DNA of 64,000 bases from Microbacterium sp. SYP-A9085 (GCF_009649635.1 NZ_WJII01000005.1:62001-126000); one strand, 5' to 3'; shown: positions 52,123-64,000, counted from the first letter of the stretch. Made by a program: numbers and translations. Notes: generated by a model not told the origin, from the letters alone.

Positions 52123-52932
52123 TTAGAGAGCGGTGTCCGGTGCGTCGACGGCTCCGCCGAACCGGCGGTCGCGGTCGAGGTACACGTCGATAGCGCGCCA
52201 TAGGTGCTCACGGGTGAAGTCCGGCCACAGCGTATCCAGGAACACGAACTCGGCGTACGCGGACTCCCACAGCAGGAAGTTCGACGTGCGCTGCTCGCCC
52301 GACGAACGCACGAAGAGGTCGACATCCGGCATGTCCGGCACGTACAGGCGGCGCTGCACGAGCTTCTCGCTCACCGCCGAGGGCTTCAGCCGGCCCGCGG
52401 CGACGTCCTCGGCGATCGACCGCATGGCGTCGATGAGCTCGACGCGGCCGCCATAGTTCACGCACATCGTCAGGGTCAGCACGTCGTTGCCGGCGGTGAG
52501 GCGCTGCGCGTACTCCAGCTCGCGGACCACCGAACCCCACAGCCGCGGCCGGCGGCCCGCCCACCGCACCTGCACGCCCCACTCGTTGAGCTGGTCGCGG
52601 CGGCGGTGCAGCACCTCGCGGTTGAACCCCATCAGGAACCGCACCTCGTCAGGAGAGCGGGCCCAGTTCTCCGTCGAGAACGCGTACACCGACAGATGCC
52701 GCACGCCGGCCTGGATCGCGCCGGCCACCACATCCAGGAGCGTCGACTCCCCCGCGCGGTGCCCCTCGATGCGGGTCAGGCCCCGGCGGTTGGCCCACCG
52801 CCCGTTGCCGTCCATCACGAGCGCCACGTGGTTCGGCACCGCGCCCTTCGGATACGCGGGCGGGTACAGCCCGGTCCAGTCCAGGGGGCGGTACGGTACT
52901 GCGTCCTTGTGCGTGTAGGGCTTCGGCGTCAC
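52123..52932 (-). CDS. uppS: Isoprenyl transferase (undecaprenyl/decaprenyl diphosphate synthase)
   Basis: 269-residue cis-prenyltransferase building the polyprenyl lipid carrier for cell wall synthesis. [18 protein letters not shown] (catalytic Asp and phosphate site), [17 protein letters not shown], and [28 protein letters not shown]-type C-terminal signature (RSSGEQR) are complete. GTG at 52932 overlaps the recO stop (GTGA). Confidence 0.95.
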   Translation of the reverse strand: MTPKPYTHKDAVPYRPLDWTGLYPPAYPKGAVPNHVALVMDGNGRWANRRGLTRIEGHRAGESTLLDVVAGAIQAGVRHLSVYAFSTENWARSPDEVRFLMGFNREVLHRRRDQLNEWGVQVRWAGRRPRLWGSVVRELEYAQRLTAGNDVLTLTMCVNYGGRVELIDAMRSIAEDVAAGRLKPSAVSEKLVQRRLYVPDMPDVDLFVRSSGEQRTSNFLLWESAYAEFVFLDTLWPDFTREHLWRAIDVYLDRDRRFGGAVDAPDTAL

Positions 52933-53678
52933 CGGCGGGCCTCCTGCGGCCCGGGGTCGTTCAGGACGTGCTCGAGCGCCCGGATGCCGCGCTCGAGGTG
53001 CCACTGCGCATACGCTGCCACGAGCCCGGACGCCGCCGCCGTCGCGGCCGCGGGGGCGGCATCCACCGTCTCCCACTCGCCGGCGATCAGCGCCTGCAAG
53101 AGGTCCGTCGTGGTCAGATCGACGTGCACGGAGCCGGCGGGCGCGCAGTCGGTGCAGACGATGCCGCCCAGCTGTGCGACGAACGCACCGTGGGGTCCGG
53201 GCAGCCCGCAGCGGGCGCAGTCGCCGAGCCCCGGCGCCCAGCCCGACATCGCCATCGCGCGCAGCAGGTACGAGTCCAGGATGCTGCGCGCGGCGTGGTC
53301 GCCGCGGGACAGGGCCCGCAGCCCGCCGACCAGCAGCAGGTACTGCTGCGGGGTGGCCTCGGCCTCGTTGAGCCGGTCGGCGGTCTCCACCATCGCGCTG
53401 GCGGCCGTGTACCGGTCGTAGTGCACCGCGATCTCGGCGCCGTACGCGCCGAGGGACTCCGCCTGCTGGACGATGTCGAGGCTGCGTCCCCGGTACAGCT
53501 GCACGTCGGCGACCATGAACGGCTCCAGGCGCGCCCCGAACCGCGACGACGTGCGCCGCACCCCCTTCGCGACCGCGCGGATCTTGCCGTTGCGGCGGCT
53601 CAGGCACGTGACGATGCGATCCGCCTCCCCCAGTTTGTGGGTGCGCAGGACCACGACTTCGTCACGGTAGGTGGGCAC
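52929..53678 (-). CDS. recO: DNA repair protein RecO
   Basis: 249 residues. N-terminal OB fold ([51 protein letters not shown]), helical middle ([11 protein letters not shown]), and a zinc site [13 protein letters not shown] ... [10 protein letters not shown]. Mediates RecA loading with RecR. GTG at 53678. recO-uppS coupling is standard in actinobacteria. Divergent from the TRIC gene with only 36 bp between start codons. Confidence 0.94.
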   Translation of the reverse strand: MPTYRDEVVVLRTHKLGEADRIVTCLSRRNGKIRAVAKGVRRTSSRFGARLEPFMVADVQLYRGRSLDIVQQAESLGAYGAEIAVHYDRYTAASAMVETADRLNEAEATPQQYLLLVGGLRALSRGDHAARSILDSYLLRAMAMSGWAPGLGDCARCGLPGPHGAFVAQLGGIVCTDCAPAGSVHVDLTTTDLLQALIAGEWETVDAAPAAATAAASGLVAAYAQWHLERGIRALEHVLNDPGPQEARR

Positions 53679-53702
53679 CCCTCGATTATCCCGGCAAGCG
53701 GC

Positions 53703-53708
53703 CAGAAT
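53703..53708 (+). promoter_or_regulatory. Weak -10 (CAGAAT) of the TRIC gene
   Basis: CAGAAT followed by six bases and GTG 53715. The spacing fits leaderless starts elsewhere in the window, though the first base departs from TANNNT. Confidence 0.3.
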
Positions 53709-53714
53709 GGATGC

Positions 53715-54407
53715 GTGACCGACGCCGTCTTCGTGATTCCGCTGTGGGCGGACCTCATCGCCGTCGCCCTGGGCGGCCTACAGGGCGCGCTGTTCGCCGC
53801 CGGATTCCGCGGGCAGCGCCGCCTGGACTTCCTCGGAGTGGCGATCATCGGGATCATGGTCGGGATGGGCGGCGGCCTCATCCGCGACCTGCTGCTGAAT
53901 GTGACGCCGACCACACTGCAGAGCAACTGGTATCTGCTGACCGCGACGGCCGCGTCCCTCGTCGGGATGCTGCTGGCCGGGCCGCTGGCCCGCGTGAACG
54001 GGGTGATCGTCGGGCTGGACGCTGTCGTGATCGCCCTGTTCGGCGCGTTCGGGACCAGCAAGGCGCTGACCCTCGGACTGCCGGCCGTGCCCGCCGTGTT
54101 CGTCGGCGTGTGCGCGGCCGTCGGCGGCGGCGTCCTGCGCGACATCCTCGTGGGACTTCCCGTCGCGATCATGCACGTCGGGTCGCTGTACGCCGTCGCC
54201 GCCGGGGCGGGATGCGTCCTGCTGGCGACGATGCACGCCTTCGGCGTGCCGATCGTCGTGGCCGCGGTCGCCGGCATCGTGCTGACGGCCGTCATCCGGC
54301 TGTTGGCCGTGGTCTTCGACGTGTCGCTGCCCGAGCAGCGGATGCTGCACCGCCGCAAGGTGGCGGTCGAGACCAGCGCCATCCCGATCGTCAGGCCGGA
54401 GAAGTGA
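53715..54407 (+). CDS. TRIC-type (UPF0126) cation channel family protein
   Basis: 230 residues, seven hydrophobic segments arranged as two inverted repeats of three plus one. GxGGGxxRD-type signatures appear in both halves: [16 protein letters not shown] and [16 protein letters not shown]. Bacterial TRIC homologues are trimeric K+/Na+ channels; older databases call them UPF0126. GTG 53715 is chosen by hydropathy and by the [11 protein letters not shown] start. Convergent with leuA. Confidence 0.88.
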   Translation: MTDAVFVIPLWADLIAVALGGLQGALFAAGFRGQRRLDFLGVAIIGIMVGMGGGLIRDLLLNVTPTTLQSNWYLLTATAASLVGMLLAGPLARVNGVIVGLDAVVIALFGAFGTSKALTLGLPAVPAVFVGVCAAVGGGVLRDILVGLPVAIMHVGSLYAVAAGAGCVLLATMHAFGVPIVVAAVAGIVLTAVIRLLAVVFDVSLPEQRMLHRRKVAVETSAIPIVRPEK

Positions 54408-54417
54408 TCCGCAGGGC

Positions 54418-57225
<2,808 letters not shown>

Positions 57226-57229
<4 letters not shown>

Positions 57230-58503
57230 CGGTCCTTCGCCTCCTCCTGCGCCGCCCGCTCCACGAACACCGTGGCGATGCCGCGGCCGCGGCCGCGCGA
57301 CGCGCCGCCGGTGAGCCGCAGCCCGTCGTACACCGCGGTGGCGCCCGGCTGCGGGACGCGCCCCAGCGCCTTGCCGAGCAGCCCGCCGATCGAGTCGACG
57401 TCCTCGTCGTCCAGTTCGAGTCCGAACAGCTCGCCCACGTCGTCCACCGCGAGCCGGGAGCTCACCCGGTACCGTCCCGGCTCCAGCTCGACCACCTCGG
57501 CGGCGCGCGGGTCGTATTCGTCGGCGATCTCCCCCACCAGCTCCTCGATGAGGTCCTCCAGGGTGACCAGGCCCGACACCGCCCCGTATTCGTCGACGAC
57601 CATGCAGACGTGGACGGCGTCGCGCTTCATCTGCTGCAGCAGCGTCTCGGCGCGCATCGACTCGGGCACGAACACGGGCGGCCGGGCGATCCGGCTGACC
57701 GGGGCATCCCCCCACCCGGTCTCGTCGCGGAAGCTGACCAGGACCAGGTCCTTCAGGTAAAGCACGCCGACGACGTCGTCGGCCTCGTCGTCCACCACCG
57801 GGACCCGGGAGATCCCACTTTCCAGGAACACGCTCATGGCCTCGCGGGCGGTGCTGTCGGCGTGCACCGTCACCATGTCGGTGCGTGGCACGGCGACCTG
57901 CCGCACGTACGTGTCGGTGAAGTCGAACACCGAGTGGATGAGGTCGCGGTCGTCCTCCTCGATGAGGTCCTGCGAGGCGGCCTCGTCCACCATGCTCAGC
58001 AGCTGCTCCTCGTTCGCGAACGACGCGCCGCGCACACCACCGGGGGTCACCCGGTCGCCGAGCGCCCTCAGGCCGTGCACTATCGGGCCGAGGATGATGC
58101 GCAGCGCGCGGACGATGTGCGCGGTCCTGGCCAGCAGGCGCTCGGCATGCCGGCGGCCGACCGAGCGGGGGCTCGCGCCGACAAGGGCGAACGAGATGCC
58201 GGTCATCAGGATCGCCGCCGCCAGCATCGCCCACCAGATGTTCGCGAACAGGATGGTGAAGGCGACCGTCACCAGCACCGCGGCGGTGGTCTCGGCGAGC
58301 ACCCGGATGAACACCATCGCCTCCAGGTGCCCGTCGGGGTCGTCGGCGATCCGGCGCAGCTGCGGAGCGCGCCGCTCGTCCTGATCGGCCATCTCGAGCA
58401 GATCCTGTCGGCTGGTGACGCCCATCGCAGCATCCAGCGCCGCCATCAGACCGCCGAACGCGACCAGCAGCAGGGCGGCGATCAGGAGGAGGGCCGGCGT
58501 CAT
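57226..58503 (-). CDS. CNNM/CorC-type hemolysin-family membrane protein with CBS pair
   Basis: 425 residues. N-terminal DUF21 membrane domain (three or four helices in the first ~140 residues), tandem CBS domains (about 200-325: VPRTDMVTVHADSTAREAMSVFLESGISRVPV; MKRDAVHVCMVVDEYGAVSGLVTLEDLIEELVGEI), and a CorC_HlyC C-terminal domain (VSSRLAVDDVGELFGLELD). Such proteins handle Mg2+/Co2+ efflux or sensing. Overlaps ybeY by ATGA. Confidence 0.92.
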
Positions 58504-58970
58504 GCGTGCGGTCGTCGTCGCTCGGCGGTGTGGAAGCCGAGGAGCAGGTCGCGCTGGAGCCCGAACATCTCGCGCTCCTCATCCGGTTCGGCGTGGTCGA
58601 AGCCGAGCAGGTGCAGGAGGCCGTGGGTGGTCAGCAGCAGCAGCTCGTCCAATGTCGAGTGCTTCGCGGCGACGGCCTGCGACTCGGCGACCTGGGGGCA
58701 CAGCACTATGTCCCCGAGCAGTCCCGGCGGGGTCGGGACATCCGCGGTCCCCGGGCGCAGCTCGTCCATCGGGAAGCTGAGCACATCGGTGGGGCCGGGC
58801 TCGTCCATCCACTGCACGTGCAGGGCTTCCATGGCGCCCTCGTCCACGAGCAGGACCGCCACGTCGGCGTCGGGGCTGACGTGCAGTTCGGCGAGGTTGT
58901 GCTCCATGAGCCGCAGCAGGACGGCCTCGTCGACCGCGACGCCGGATTCGTTCGTGATCTCGACCGTCAT
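58500..58970 (-). CDS. ybeY: Endoribonuclease YbeY
   Basis: 156 residues; single-strand RNase for 16S rRNA 3' maturation and ribosome quality control. Zn site HGLLHLLGFDH near residues 116-126 and PTDVLSFPMDE match the family. Overlaps phoH and the CNNM gene by four bases each. Confidence 0.95.
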   Translation of the reverse strand: MTVEITNESGVAVDEAVLLRLMEHNLAELHVSPDADVAVLLVDEGAMEALHVQWMDEPGPTDVLSFPMDELRPGTADVPTPPGLLGDIVLCPQVAESQAVAAKHSTLDELLLLTTHGLLHLLGFDHAEPDEEREMFGLQRDLLLGFHTAERRRPHA

Positions 58971-60046
58971 GATCGTCCTCGTTTCGGCATGTGGTCGCGC
59001 GCGCCGTGCACGCGCGCGACGGAGCGCCGTTCGGCGCGGTTCGCGAACTCCTCGGCCTCGTCGCGTTCGCGCCGCGCCGCGAAGCGCCGCTCGTCGTACT
59101 CGGTGTACGCGTCCACGATCCTGCCCACGAGCGTGTGCCGGACGACGTCGTCACTGGTCAGGTAGGTGAAGTGGATGTCGTCGATCTCCTTCAGGACCCG
59201 GGTCACCAGCCGCAGCCCGGAGGCCGCCTGCGGCAGGTCGACCTGCGTGATGTCGCCGGTGACGACCATCCGGGTGCCGAACCCGAGCCGGGTGAGGAAC
59301 ATCTTCATCTGCTCGGGCGTGGTGTTCTGCGCCTCGTCGAGCACGACGAACGAGTCGTTGAGCGTCCTGCCACGCATATACGCCAGCGGCGCCACCTCGA
59401 TGGTGCCGGTGGCCAGGAGCTTGGGCACAAGCTCGGGGTCCATCATCTCGTTCAGCGCGTCGTACAGCGGGCGCAGATACGGGTCGATCTTGTCCGTGAG
59501 CGTGCCGGGCAGGAAGCCGAGCCGCTCGCCCGCCTCGATCGCAGGACGGCTGAGGATGATGCGGCTCACCTCCTTGCGCTGCAGCGCCTGCACGGCCTTC
59601 GCCATCGCAAGATACGTCTTCCCGGTGCCGGCCGGACCGATCCCGAACACTATGGTGTTCTCGTCGATGGCGTCGACATACGCCTTCTGACCGACGGTCT
59701 TCGGGCGGATGACCTTGCCGCGGGAGGTGAGGATGGCCTCGCCGAGAACCTCGGAGGGGCGCAGGCCGCCGTCGCTTTGCAGCATCCGGTTCGAGGAGAC
59801 GACATCCACGGGATCCAGTCCCTGCCCGGCGCGGGTCATCTGCAGCAGCTCCTCGACAAGGGCGCGGGCGGCGGAGACGGCGGCCGCGGCCCCGGTGATA
59901 GTGATCTCGTTGCCGCGCACGTGGACGTCGACATCGGGGTGCTCGCGCTCCACGACCCGCAGGAGGCGGTCCTGCGGCCCCAGCAGCTGCACCATCGCGA
60001 CACCGTCGGCGTAGATCCGCTCGACGGCGGGTGCGTCATCCGGCAT
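58967..60046 (-). CDS. phoH: PhoH-family ATPase
   Basis: 359 residues. N-terminal KH-like part (VDVHVRGNEITITGAAAAVSAAR), then the PhoH ATPase core: Walker A IGPAGTGKTYLAMA, Walker B SFVVLDEAQNTTPEQMKMF, and VVTGDITQVDLP. Predicted RNA-related ATPase/helicase; the PhoH-YbeY pairing fits rRNA processing. C-terminal ~35 residues are charged and Arg-rich. Confidence 0.94.
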   Translation of the reverse strand: MPDDAPAVERIYADGVAMVQLLGPQDRLLRVVEREHPDVDVHVRGNEITITGAAAAVSAARALVEELLQMTRAGQGLDPVDVVSSNRMLQSDGGLRPSEVLGEAILTSRGKVIRPKTVGQKAYVDAIDENTIVFGIGPAGTGKTYLAMAKAVQALQRKEVSRIILSRPAIEAGERLGFLPGTLTDKIDPYLRPLYDALNEMMDPELVPKLLATGTIEVAPLAYMRGRTLNDSFVVLDEAQNTTPEQMKMFLTRLGFGTRMVVTGDITQVDLPQAASGLRLVTRVLKEIDDIHFTYLTSDDVVRHTLVGRIVDAYTEYDERRFAARRERDEAEEFANRAERRSVARVHGARDHMPKRGRS

Positions 60047-60386
60047 TCATGCTCTTCTCGTCCAGTCCCCCGGCCATCACGTGCGCGTGCACGTGGAACA
60101 CCGTCTGGCCGGCGTTCGCGCCGGTGTTGAACACGAGCCGGAAGTCGCCGTCGGAGTGCTCCGCCGCGAGCGTGTTCGCGAGCTCGACGATCTCCGCGAG
60201 AAGCCCCGGGTCGCCGGCGGCGAGCTCGGTGACATCCCGGTACTGCGCGGTCTTCGGGATCACGAGCAGGTGCACGGGGGCCTTCGGCGCTATGTCGCGG
60301 ATCGCGAACAGCGTGGGGGTCTCCGCGATGATGTCCGACGGGATCTCGCCGTCCAGGATGCGCGTGAAGATCGAAGGCTCGCTCAT
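60036..60386 (-). CDS. HIT-family nucleotide-binding protein
   Basis: 116 residues with the HIT triad HVHAHVMAG at the C-terminus and IFTRILDGEIPSDII at the N-terminus (HINT/PKCI-like branch). Hydrolyses or binds purine nucleoside phosphoramidates/AMP conjugates. Overlaps phoH by 11 bp. Confidence 0.93.
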   Translation of the reverse strand: MSEPSIFTRILDGEIPSDIIAETPTLFAIRDIAPKAPVHLLVIPKTAQYRDVTELAAGDPGLLAEIVELANTLAAEHSDGDFRLVFNTGANAGQTVFHVHAHVMAGGLDEKSMNAG

Positions 60387-60443
60387 TGCTCCAGTCTATG
60401 TTTCACGTCGCTGGCTGTGCGTGGGGACGGGACCGCGCGGTGT

Positions 60444-61181
60444 TCACCAGCGGCCGAGGAGCGTGCTGACGACGGCGAGGGCGGCGGGCCCGGCGGTCGA
60501 GGTGCGCAGCACGGTGTCGCCGAGGGCGACCACGGTGGCACCGGCATCCGTCAGCGCCGTCAGCTCCTCGGGCGCGATGCCGCCCTCCGGGCCGACCACG
60601 AGCACGACATCCCGTCCGTCCGACGCGTCGAACTCGACCGCGGTCAGTCGCACCGTCCCGGTCGGCTCGAGCACGAGGACCCGGGATGCCGCGGCCCGCG
60701 CCGCGATCCCGCTCGTCGGGACGACCTCGGCCACGCGCGGCACCCACGCGCGGTGCGCCTGCTTGGCCGCCTCGCGCACGATCGTCTGCCAGCGCGCGCG
60801 GCCCTTGTCCGCCTTGCCGGGGAGCCACCGCGAGACGCTGCGGGAGGCCTGCCACGGCACTATCTCGTCGGCGCCGAGCTCGGTGGCCGCCTGCACGGCG
60901 AGCTCGTCGCGGTCGCCCTTGGCCAAAGCCTGCACGAGCACTATCCGCGGGGTCGGGGCGGGGATCTGCTCGCGCGCGGTGATCCGCACCTCGACCCGCT
61001 TCGGCTCGACGAGCGTGCACTCCCCGGTCAGCCACACGCCGGCGCCGTCGCCGAGCGTGACCTGCTCCTGTGGGCGGACCCGGCGGACCATGGCCGCGTG
61101 ATGCGCCTCGGAGCCCGTGAGCGTGACGAGCGCGCCCACGGCCGCCGTCGCGGCGTCCTCCGTCAGGAAGTGCAGGGCCAC
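60444..61181 (-). CDS. rsmE: 16S rRNA (uracil1498-N3)-methyltransferase
   Basis: 245-residue SPOUT methyltransferase. Knot signature: VLVVGPEGGIAPEELTAL and VALGDTVLRTSTAGPAALAVVS, preceded by the PUA-like N-terminal domain (SEAHHAAMVRRVRPQEQVTLGDG) and KGDRDELAVQAATELGADEIVPW. GTG at 61181, 5 bp after dnaJ. Confidence 0.94.
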   Translation of the reverse strand: MALHFLTEDAATAAVGALVTLTGSEAHHAAMVRRVRPQEQVTLGDGAGVWLTGECTLVEPKRVEVRITAREQIPAPTPRIVLVQALAKGDRDELAVQAATELGADEIVPWQASRSVSRWLPGKADKGRARWQTIVREAAKQAHRAWVPRVAEVVPTSGIAARAAASRVLVLEPTGTVRLTAVEFDASDGRDVVLVVGPEGGIAPEELTALTDAGATVVALGDTVLRTSTAGPAALAVVSTLLGRW

Positions 61182-61186
61182 CCCGC

Positions 61187-62305
61187 TCAGCCGTTCCGGA
61201 AGCGGTCGCGCAGCCGCGCAAACAGCCCTTGCTGGAACTCCGCGAGCTTGGGCGCGGGCGCTTTCGTGCGCTTCTTGAAGTCCTCGATGAGCGCGCGCTC
61301 CTTCGCGTCCAGACGGGTCGGAGTGACCACGTGCACGCCGACGCGCAGGTCGCCGCGCTGCGAGCCGCGCAGCGGCGTGATGCCGCGCCCGTGGATCGTC
61401 AGCACGTCGCCGCTCTGCACGCCGGGGCGGATCTCGAGGTCGACGGTGCCGTCCAGCGAGTCGATCGTGGTCGTGGTGCCGAGCACCGCGTCGGGCATCG
61501 ACACGTCCAGCGTGGCGATGAGGTCGTCGCCCTCGCGGCTGAACACGTCGTGCGGGGCGACGGTGACCTCCAGGTACAGGTCTCCGTTGGGGCCACCGGC
61601 GGGGCCGACCTCGCCGGAGCCGGGCAGCTGCAGCCGCAGCCCGGACTCGACGCCGGCGGGGATGTCGATGCCCACGGTGCGCCGCGACCGCACCCGGCCC
61701 TGGCCCTGGCACGTCGCGCACGGGTACGGGATCGTCGTGCCGTAGCCGTGGCAGACCGTGCACGGCGCGCTCGTCACGACGTTGCCGAGCAGGCTCCGCA
61801 CGGTGCGCTGGACGTGTCCGGTGCCGTGGCAGATCTCGCACGTGACCGGCGAGGTGCCGGGCTGGCAGCACGAGCCGTCGCACGTCTCGCACAGCACGGC
61901 GGTGTCGACCTCGATGTCGCGGTGGACGCCGAACACGACGTCGCCGAGCTCGAGATCCACGCGGACCAAGGCATCCTGACCCCGCTCGCGCCGCGACCGC
62001 GGACGGGCTCCGCGACCCGAGCCGGCCGCCCCGAAGAACGTCTCGAAGATGTCGCTGAAGCCGCCGAAGCCGGCCGCGCCACCGCCGAACGGCGAGTCGC
62101 CGCCCATGTCATACCGGCGCCGCTGCTCGGGGTCGCTGAGCACGTCGTAGGCGTGCGTCACGTGCTTGAAGCGCTCCTCCGCGTCGGCACCGGGGTTCAC
62201 GTCCGGGTGCAGTTCGCGCGCGAGCCGCCGGTACGCCTTCTTGATGTCCTCCGGCGCCGCGTCCCGCGACACCCCGAGGACCTGGTAGTGGTCCTGATCC
62301 GCCAC
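61187..62305 (-). CDS. dnaJ: Chaperone DnaJ (DnaJ2 type)
   Basis: 372 residues. J domain (DHYQVLGVSRDAAPEDIKKAYRRLARELHPDV with HPD), Gly/Phe linker (GDSPFGGGAAGFGGF), zinc domain with four Cys motifs (CETCDGSC, CEICHGTG, CTVCHGYG, CATCQGQG), then the client domain. The first zinc motif has Cys for the last Gly (CxxCxGxC). GTG start. Second gene of the hrcA operon, as in actinobacterial dnaJ2. Confidence 0.95.
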   Translation of the reverse strand: MADQDHYQVLGVSRDAAPEDIKKAYRRLARELHPDVNPGADAEERFKHVTHAYDVLSDPEQRRRYDMGGDSPFGGGAAGFGGFSDIFETFFGAAGSGRGARPRSRRERGQDALVRVDLELGDVVFGVHRDIEVDTAVLCETCDGSCCQPGTSPVTCEICHGTGHVQRTVRSLLGNVVTSAPCTVCHGYGTTIPYPCATCQGQGRVRSRRTVGIDIPAGVESGLRLQLPGSGEVGPAGGPNGDLYLEVTVAPHDVFSREGDDLIATLDVSMPDAVLGTTTTIDSLDGTVDLEIRPGVQSGDVLTIHGRGITPLRGSQRGDLRVGVHVVTPTRLDAKERALIEDFKKRTKAPAPKLAEFQQGLFARLRDRFRNG

Positions 62306-62350
62306 AATAGCCTTCCTGCCCCTGCGCGGGGTCGTGTGTGCTCCGGTCGC

Positions 62351-63385
62351 TCAGCGCGACGTGTCGTCGTCCTCGAGCAGCCGGCTCAGGTAGTGCGCGA
62401 CCGCGCGCACGGCCGCGAGGTTGGTCGGGTAGTCCATCCGCGTGGGGCCCAGGACGCCGACGCGGGCGCGGGCGCCGGTGACGTCGTAGTCTCCCGTGAC
62501 GATGGATGCCTCGCTCAGGCCGAACGCCTCGTTCTCGCGTCCGATCGAGGCGGCCAGGCCCTCCTGGTCGGCGACCATGTCGCTCATCAGGCGCAGCAGC
62601 GTCACCTGCTCCTCGATGGCCTCCAGGAGGGGATAGATGCTGCCGCGGAAGTCGGCTTCGCTCTTGGCGAGGTTCGCGGCGCCCGCCATCAGCAGCCGGT
62701 CCTGGCGGAACTCCTCCAGCTCCTCGCCGACCACGTACAGCACGGTGCGCAGGCCCGCCTCGAGCCGGCTGGGCGTGGCATCCGCCGCCAGGGCCTCGGT
62801 GACGGCCTGGGCGCCGTCGCGGACGCTGCGTCCGGTGATCATGACCGACACGCGGGCGCGCAGCTGCGCGACATCCGTCTCGTCCAACTCGTCGGGCAGC
62901 ATCACGATGCGCTGCGAGACCCGGCCGGTGTCGGTCACGAGGATCACGAGCATCCGCCCGCCGAGGTCGACGAGCTCGACGTGGGAGACGTTGGCGCGCG
63001 AGAACGACGGGTACTGCACTATCGCGACCTGTCCGGTGAGCCGGGTCAGGGCGCGCACCGTGCGGGTGAGGACGTCGTCGAGATCGCCGGATCCCTCCAG
63101 GAACGTCGCGACGGCGGCGCGCTGGGCGGACGAGAGCGGGCGGATCCGCGCGAGGTGGTCGACGAACACGCGGTAGCCCTTGTCGGTGGGCACGCGTCCG
63201 GACGAGGTGTGCGGGGCGACGATGAGGTCCTCGTCCTCGAGGAGGGCCATGTCGTTGCGGATCGTGGCGGCCGACACGCCGAACGCGTGCCGGTCGACGA
63301 TGGACTTGCTGCCGACCGGTTCCCGCGTCTCCACGTAGTCCTGCACGATGGCTTGGAGAACCTGCAGCCCACGCTCCGTGACCAT
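62351..63385 (-). CDS. hrcA: Heat-inducible transcription repressor HrcA
   Basis: 344 residues. N-terminal winged helix (VLQAIVQDYVETREPVGSKSIVDRH, FGVSAATIRNDMALLEDEDLI), then the GAF-like HrcA domain and the C-terminal tail. Binds CIRCE, here located 20 bases upstream of the start at 63405-63429, so it autoregulates. ATG at 63385 follows GGAAGGAG. Confidence 0.96.
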   Translation of the reverse strand: MVTERGLQVLQAIVQDYVETREPVGSKSIVDRHAFGVSAATIRNDMALLEDEDLIVAPHTSSGRVPTDKGYRVFVDHLARIRPLSSAQRAAVATFLEGSGDLDDVLTRTVRALTRLTGQVAIVQYPSFSRANVSHVELVDLGGRMLVILVTDTGRVSQRIVMLPDELDETDVAQLRARVSVMITGRSVRDGAQAVTEALAADATPSRLEAGLRTVLYVVGEELEEFRQDRLLMAGAANLAKSEADFRGSIYPLLEAIEEQVTLLRLMSDMVADQEGLAASIGRENEAFGLSEASIVTGDYDVTGARARVGVLGPTRMDYPTNLAAVRAVAHYLSRLLEDDDTSR

Positions 63386-63404
63386 TCGTGCTCCTTCCCT
63401 CGGC

Positions 63405-63429
63405 TGGCACTCGAGTGTACCGAGTGCCA
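63405..63429. promoter_or_regulatory. CIRCE operator
   Basis: TGGCACTC-N9-GAGTGCCA, perfect arms with the standard 9-base spacer (consensus TTAGCACTC-N9-GAGTGCTAA). It lies just before hrcA-dnaJ. Confidence 0.9.
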
Positions 63430-64000
63430 ATTCTACCGATTGCGGCTGGGGACGCGCTCGGGCGCGCGGGGCGCGGGCGCGCACCGAGCGCGGGGGCGGG
63501 TGCGCGCGGGGCTTGGCAAAGTGCGGCATCCGTTCGCGCTACACGAATCCGCGATCGCGCCAGCGATTCCGTGACGCGGATGTTGAAGAGTGCAGCGGGA
63601 GCGCGGAGGCCGCGCCGCAGCATCCCGTCGCGCGACACGAATCGACGAACGCTCCACGATTCCGCACGCGCTGCACCGATCCGCGTCCGCGCCACGCGCG
63701 GCGAGCGCTCGGAGGTTCGCGCTACACGACCCCGCGAACGCGCCAGCGAATCCATGGCGCGGATGTCGAAGAGTGCAGCGGGAGCGCGGAGCCCGCGCCG
63801 CAGCATCCCGTCGCGCGACACGAATCGGCGAACGCGGCACGATTCCGCACGCGCTGCACCGATCCGCGTGCGCAGTCGCCGCCATCGCTGGCGCTGCACG
63901 AACCCGCAAACGCGCCAGGCAGTCCGTAACGCGAATGCCGAGAAGTGCAGCGCGAGCGCACCGGCTATCCCGCGGCATCCTGCTGCGCGCCACGACCCCC
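63430..64000. repeat. Tandem long repeats to the window end, no gene
   Basis: 570 bp with no recognised gene. From 63533 a unit of ~183 bp is repeated (63533, 63716) with a third, diverged copy from about 63888 (period ~172) running off the window. Recognisable blocks recur: TTCGCGCTACACGA, GAAGAGTGCAGCGGGAGCGC, GCAGCATCCCGTCGCGCGAC, and GATTCCGCACGCGCTGCACC. Within each unit a ~20-bp motif like CACGAATCCGCGAACGCGCC recurs with changes. Open frames across it are by-products of high GC. Confidence 0.8.

Noticed and set aside
62109-63899. Long - strand frame reaching upstream of hrcA through the repeat array
   Set aside because: It is out of frame with hrcA and only follows the tandem repeats; hrcA has its own start, RBS and CIRCE.

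Overview
The window is 64 kb of chromosome from a high-GC Gram-positive bacterium, most likely Microbacterium or another Microbacteriaceae. The evidence is roughly 70% GC, many GTG starts, an actinobacterial principal sigma factor with a long Lys/Ala/Asp-rich N-terminus, a homodimeric AceE, the glnA-glnE-glnA2 set, polyphosphate glucokinase, and actinobacterial families such as DUF7455, DUF4191 and DUF3145. Almost everything is core genome. I see no insertion sequence, prophage, integrase or CRISPR array.

Layout. 1-7.7 kb: topoisomerase subunit B (cut by the window edge), then a compact envelope-looking cluster: two complementary half-degenerate alanine racemase genes, two ATP-grasp ligase paralogues diverging from one short promoter region, and a CofE-like glutamyl ligase whose GTG start overlaps the sigA stop. 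7.9-13.6 kb: PAC2 protein, leucyl aminopeptidase, dihydrolipoyl dehydrogenase and a two-lipoyl E2 acyltransferase. 13.6-23.5 kb: nitrogen block with glnA (behind a GlnR-type box), glnE and glnA2, then ppgK. 23.6-29.1 kb: RNase P RNA, an LPXTG surface protein with a DUF4012 partner, a PolA-like exonuclease/polymerase, a zinc-ribbon protein and tRNA-Val. 29.3-36.9 kb: aceE followed by fasR-fabD-fabH-acpP-fabF, so acetyl-CoA supply sits next to fatty acid synthesis. 37-46 kb: mixed small genes, including a probable Fe(II)/2OG oxygenase, a GmrSD-like DUF262/HNH nuclease, peptide deformylase, RNase H and two tRNAs. 46.4-53.7 kb: dus-dgt-dnaG run, thiol redox proteins and recO-uppS. 53.7-63.4 kb: leuA with a Leu-rich leader peptide, then the hrcA-dnaJ-rsmE-HIT-phoH-ybeY-CNNM-era run behind a CIRCE operator. 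The last ~470 bases are tandem repeats.

How the genes work together. Translational coupling (ATGA or GTGA overlaps) is common. At least nine genes have a TANNNT -10 box ending 6-7 nt before the start codon, which predicts leaderless mRNAs. Regulation readable from sequence includes a four-half-site GlnR box at glnA, CIRCE at hrcA, leucine-dependent attenuation at leuA, and several unassigned palindromes at aceE, fabD, DUF3145 and a thioredoxin-like gene.

The best candidate for an undescribed system is the 1.7-6.3 kb cluster. One racemase-like protein keeps the PLP lysine and lacks the catalytic tyrosine region; its partner keeps the tyrosine region and has lost the lysine. Together with two ATP-grasp ligases and a CofE-like ligase this could make a D-amino-acid-containing envelope peptide. 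The unusual B-type peptidoglycan cross-bridge of Microbacteriaceae is an attractive but unproven target. Other notable observations are an RNase H gene with no canonical start codon, a tRNA abutting an mRNA start codon, and a strong excess of GGATGC/GCATCC throughout.
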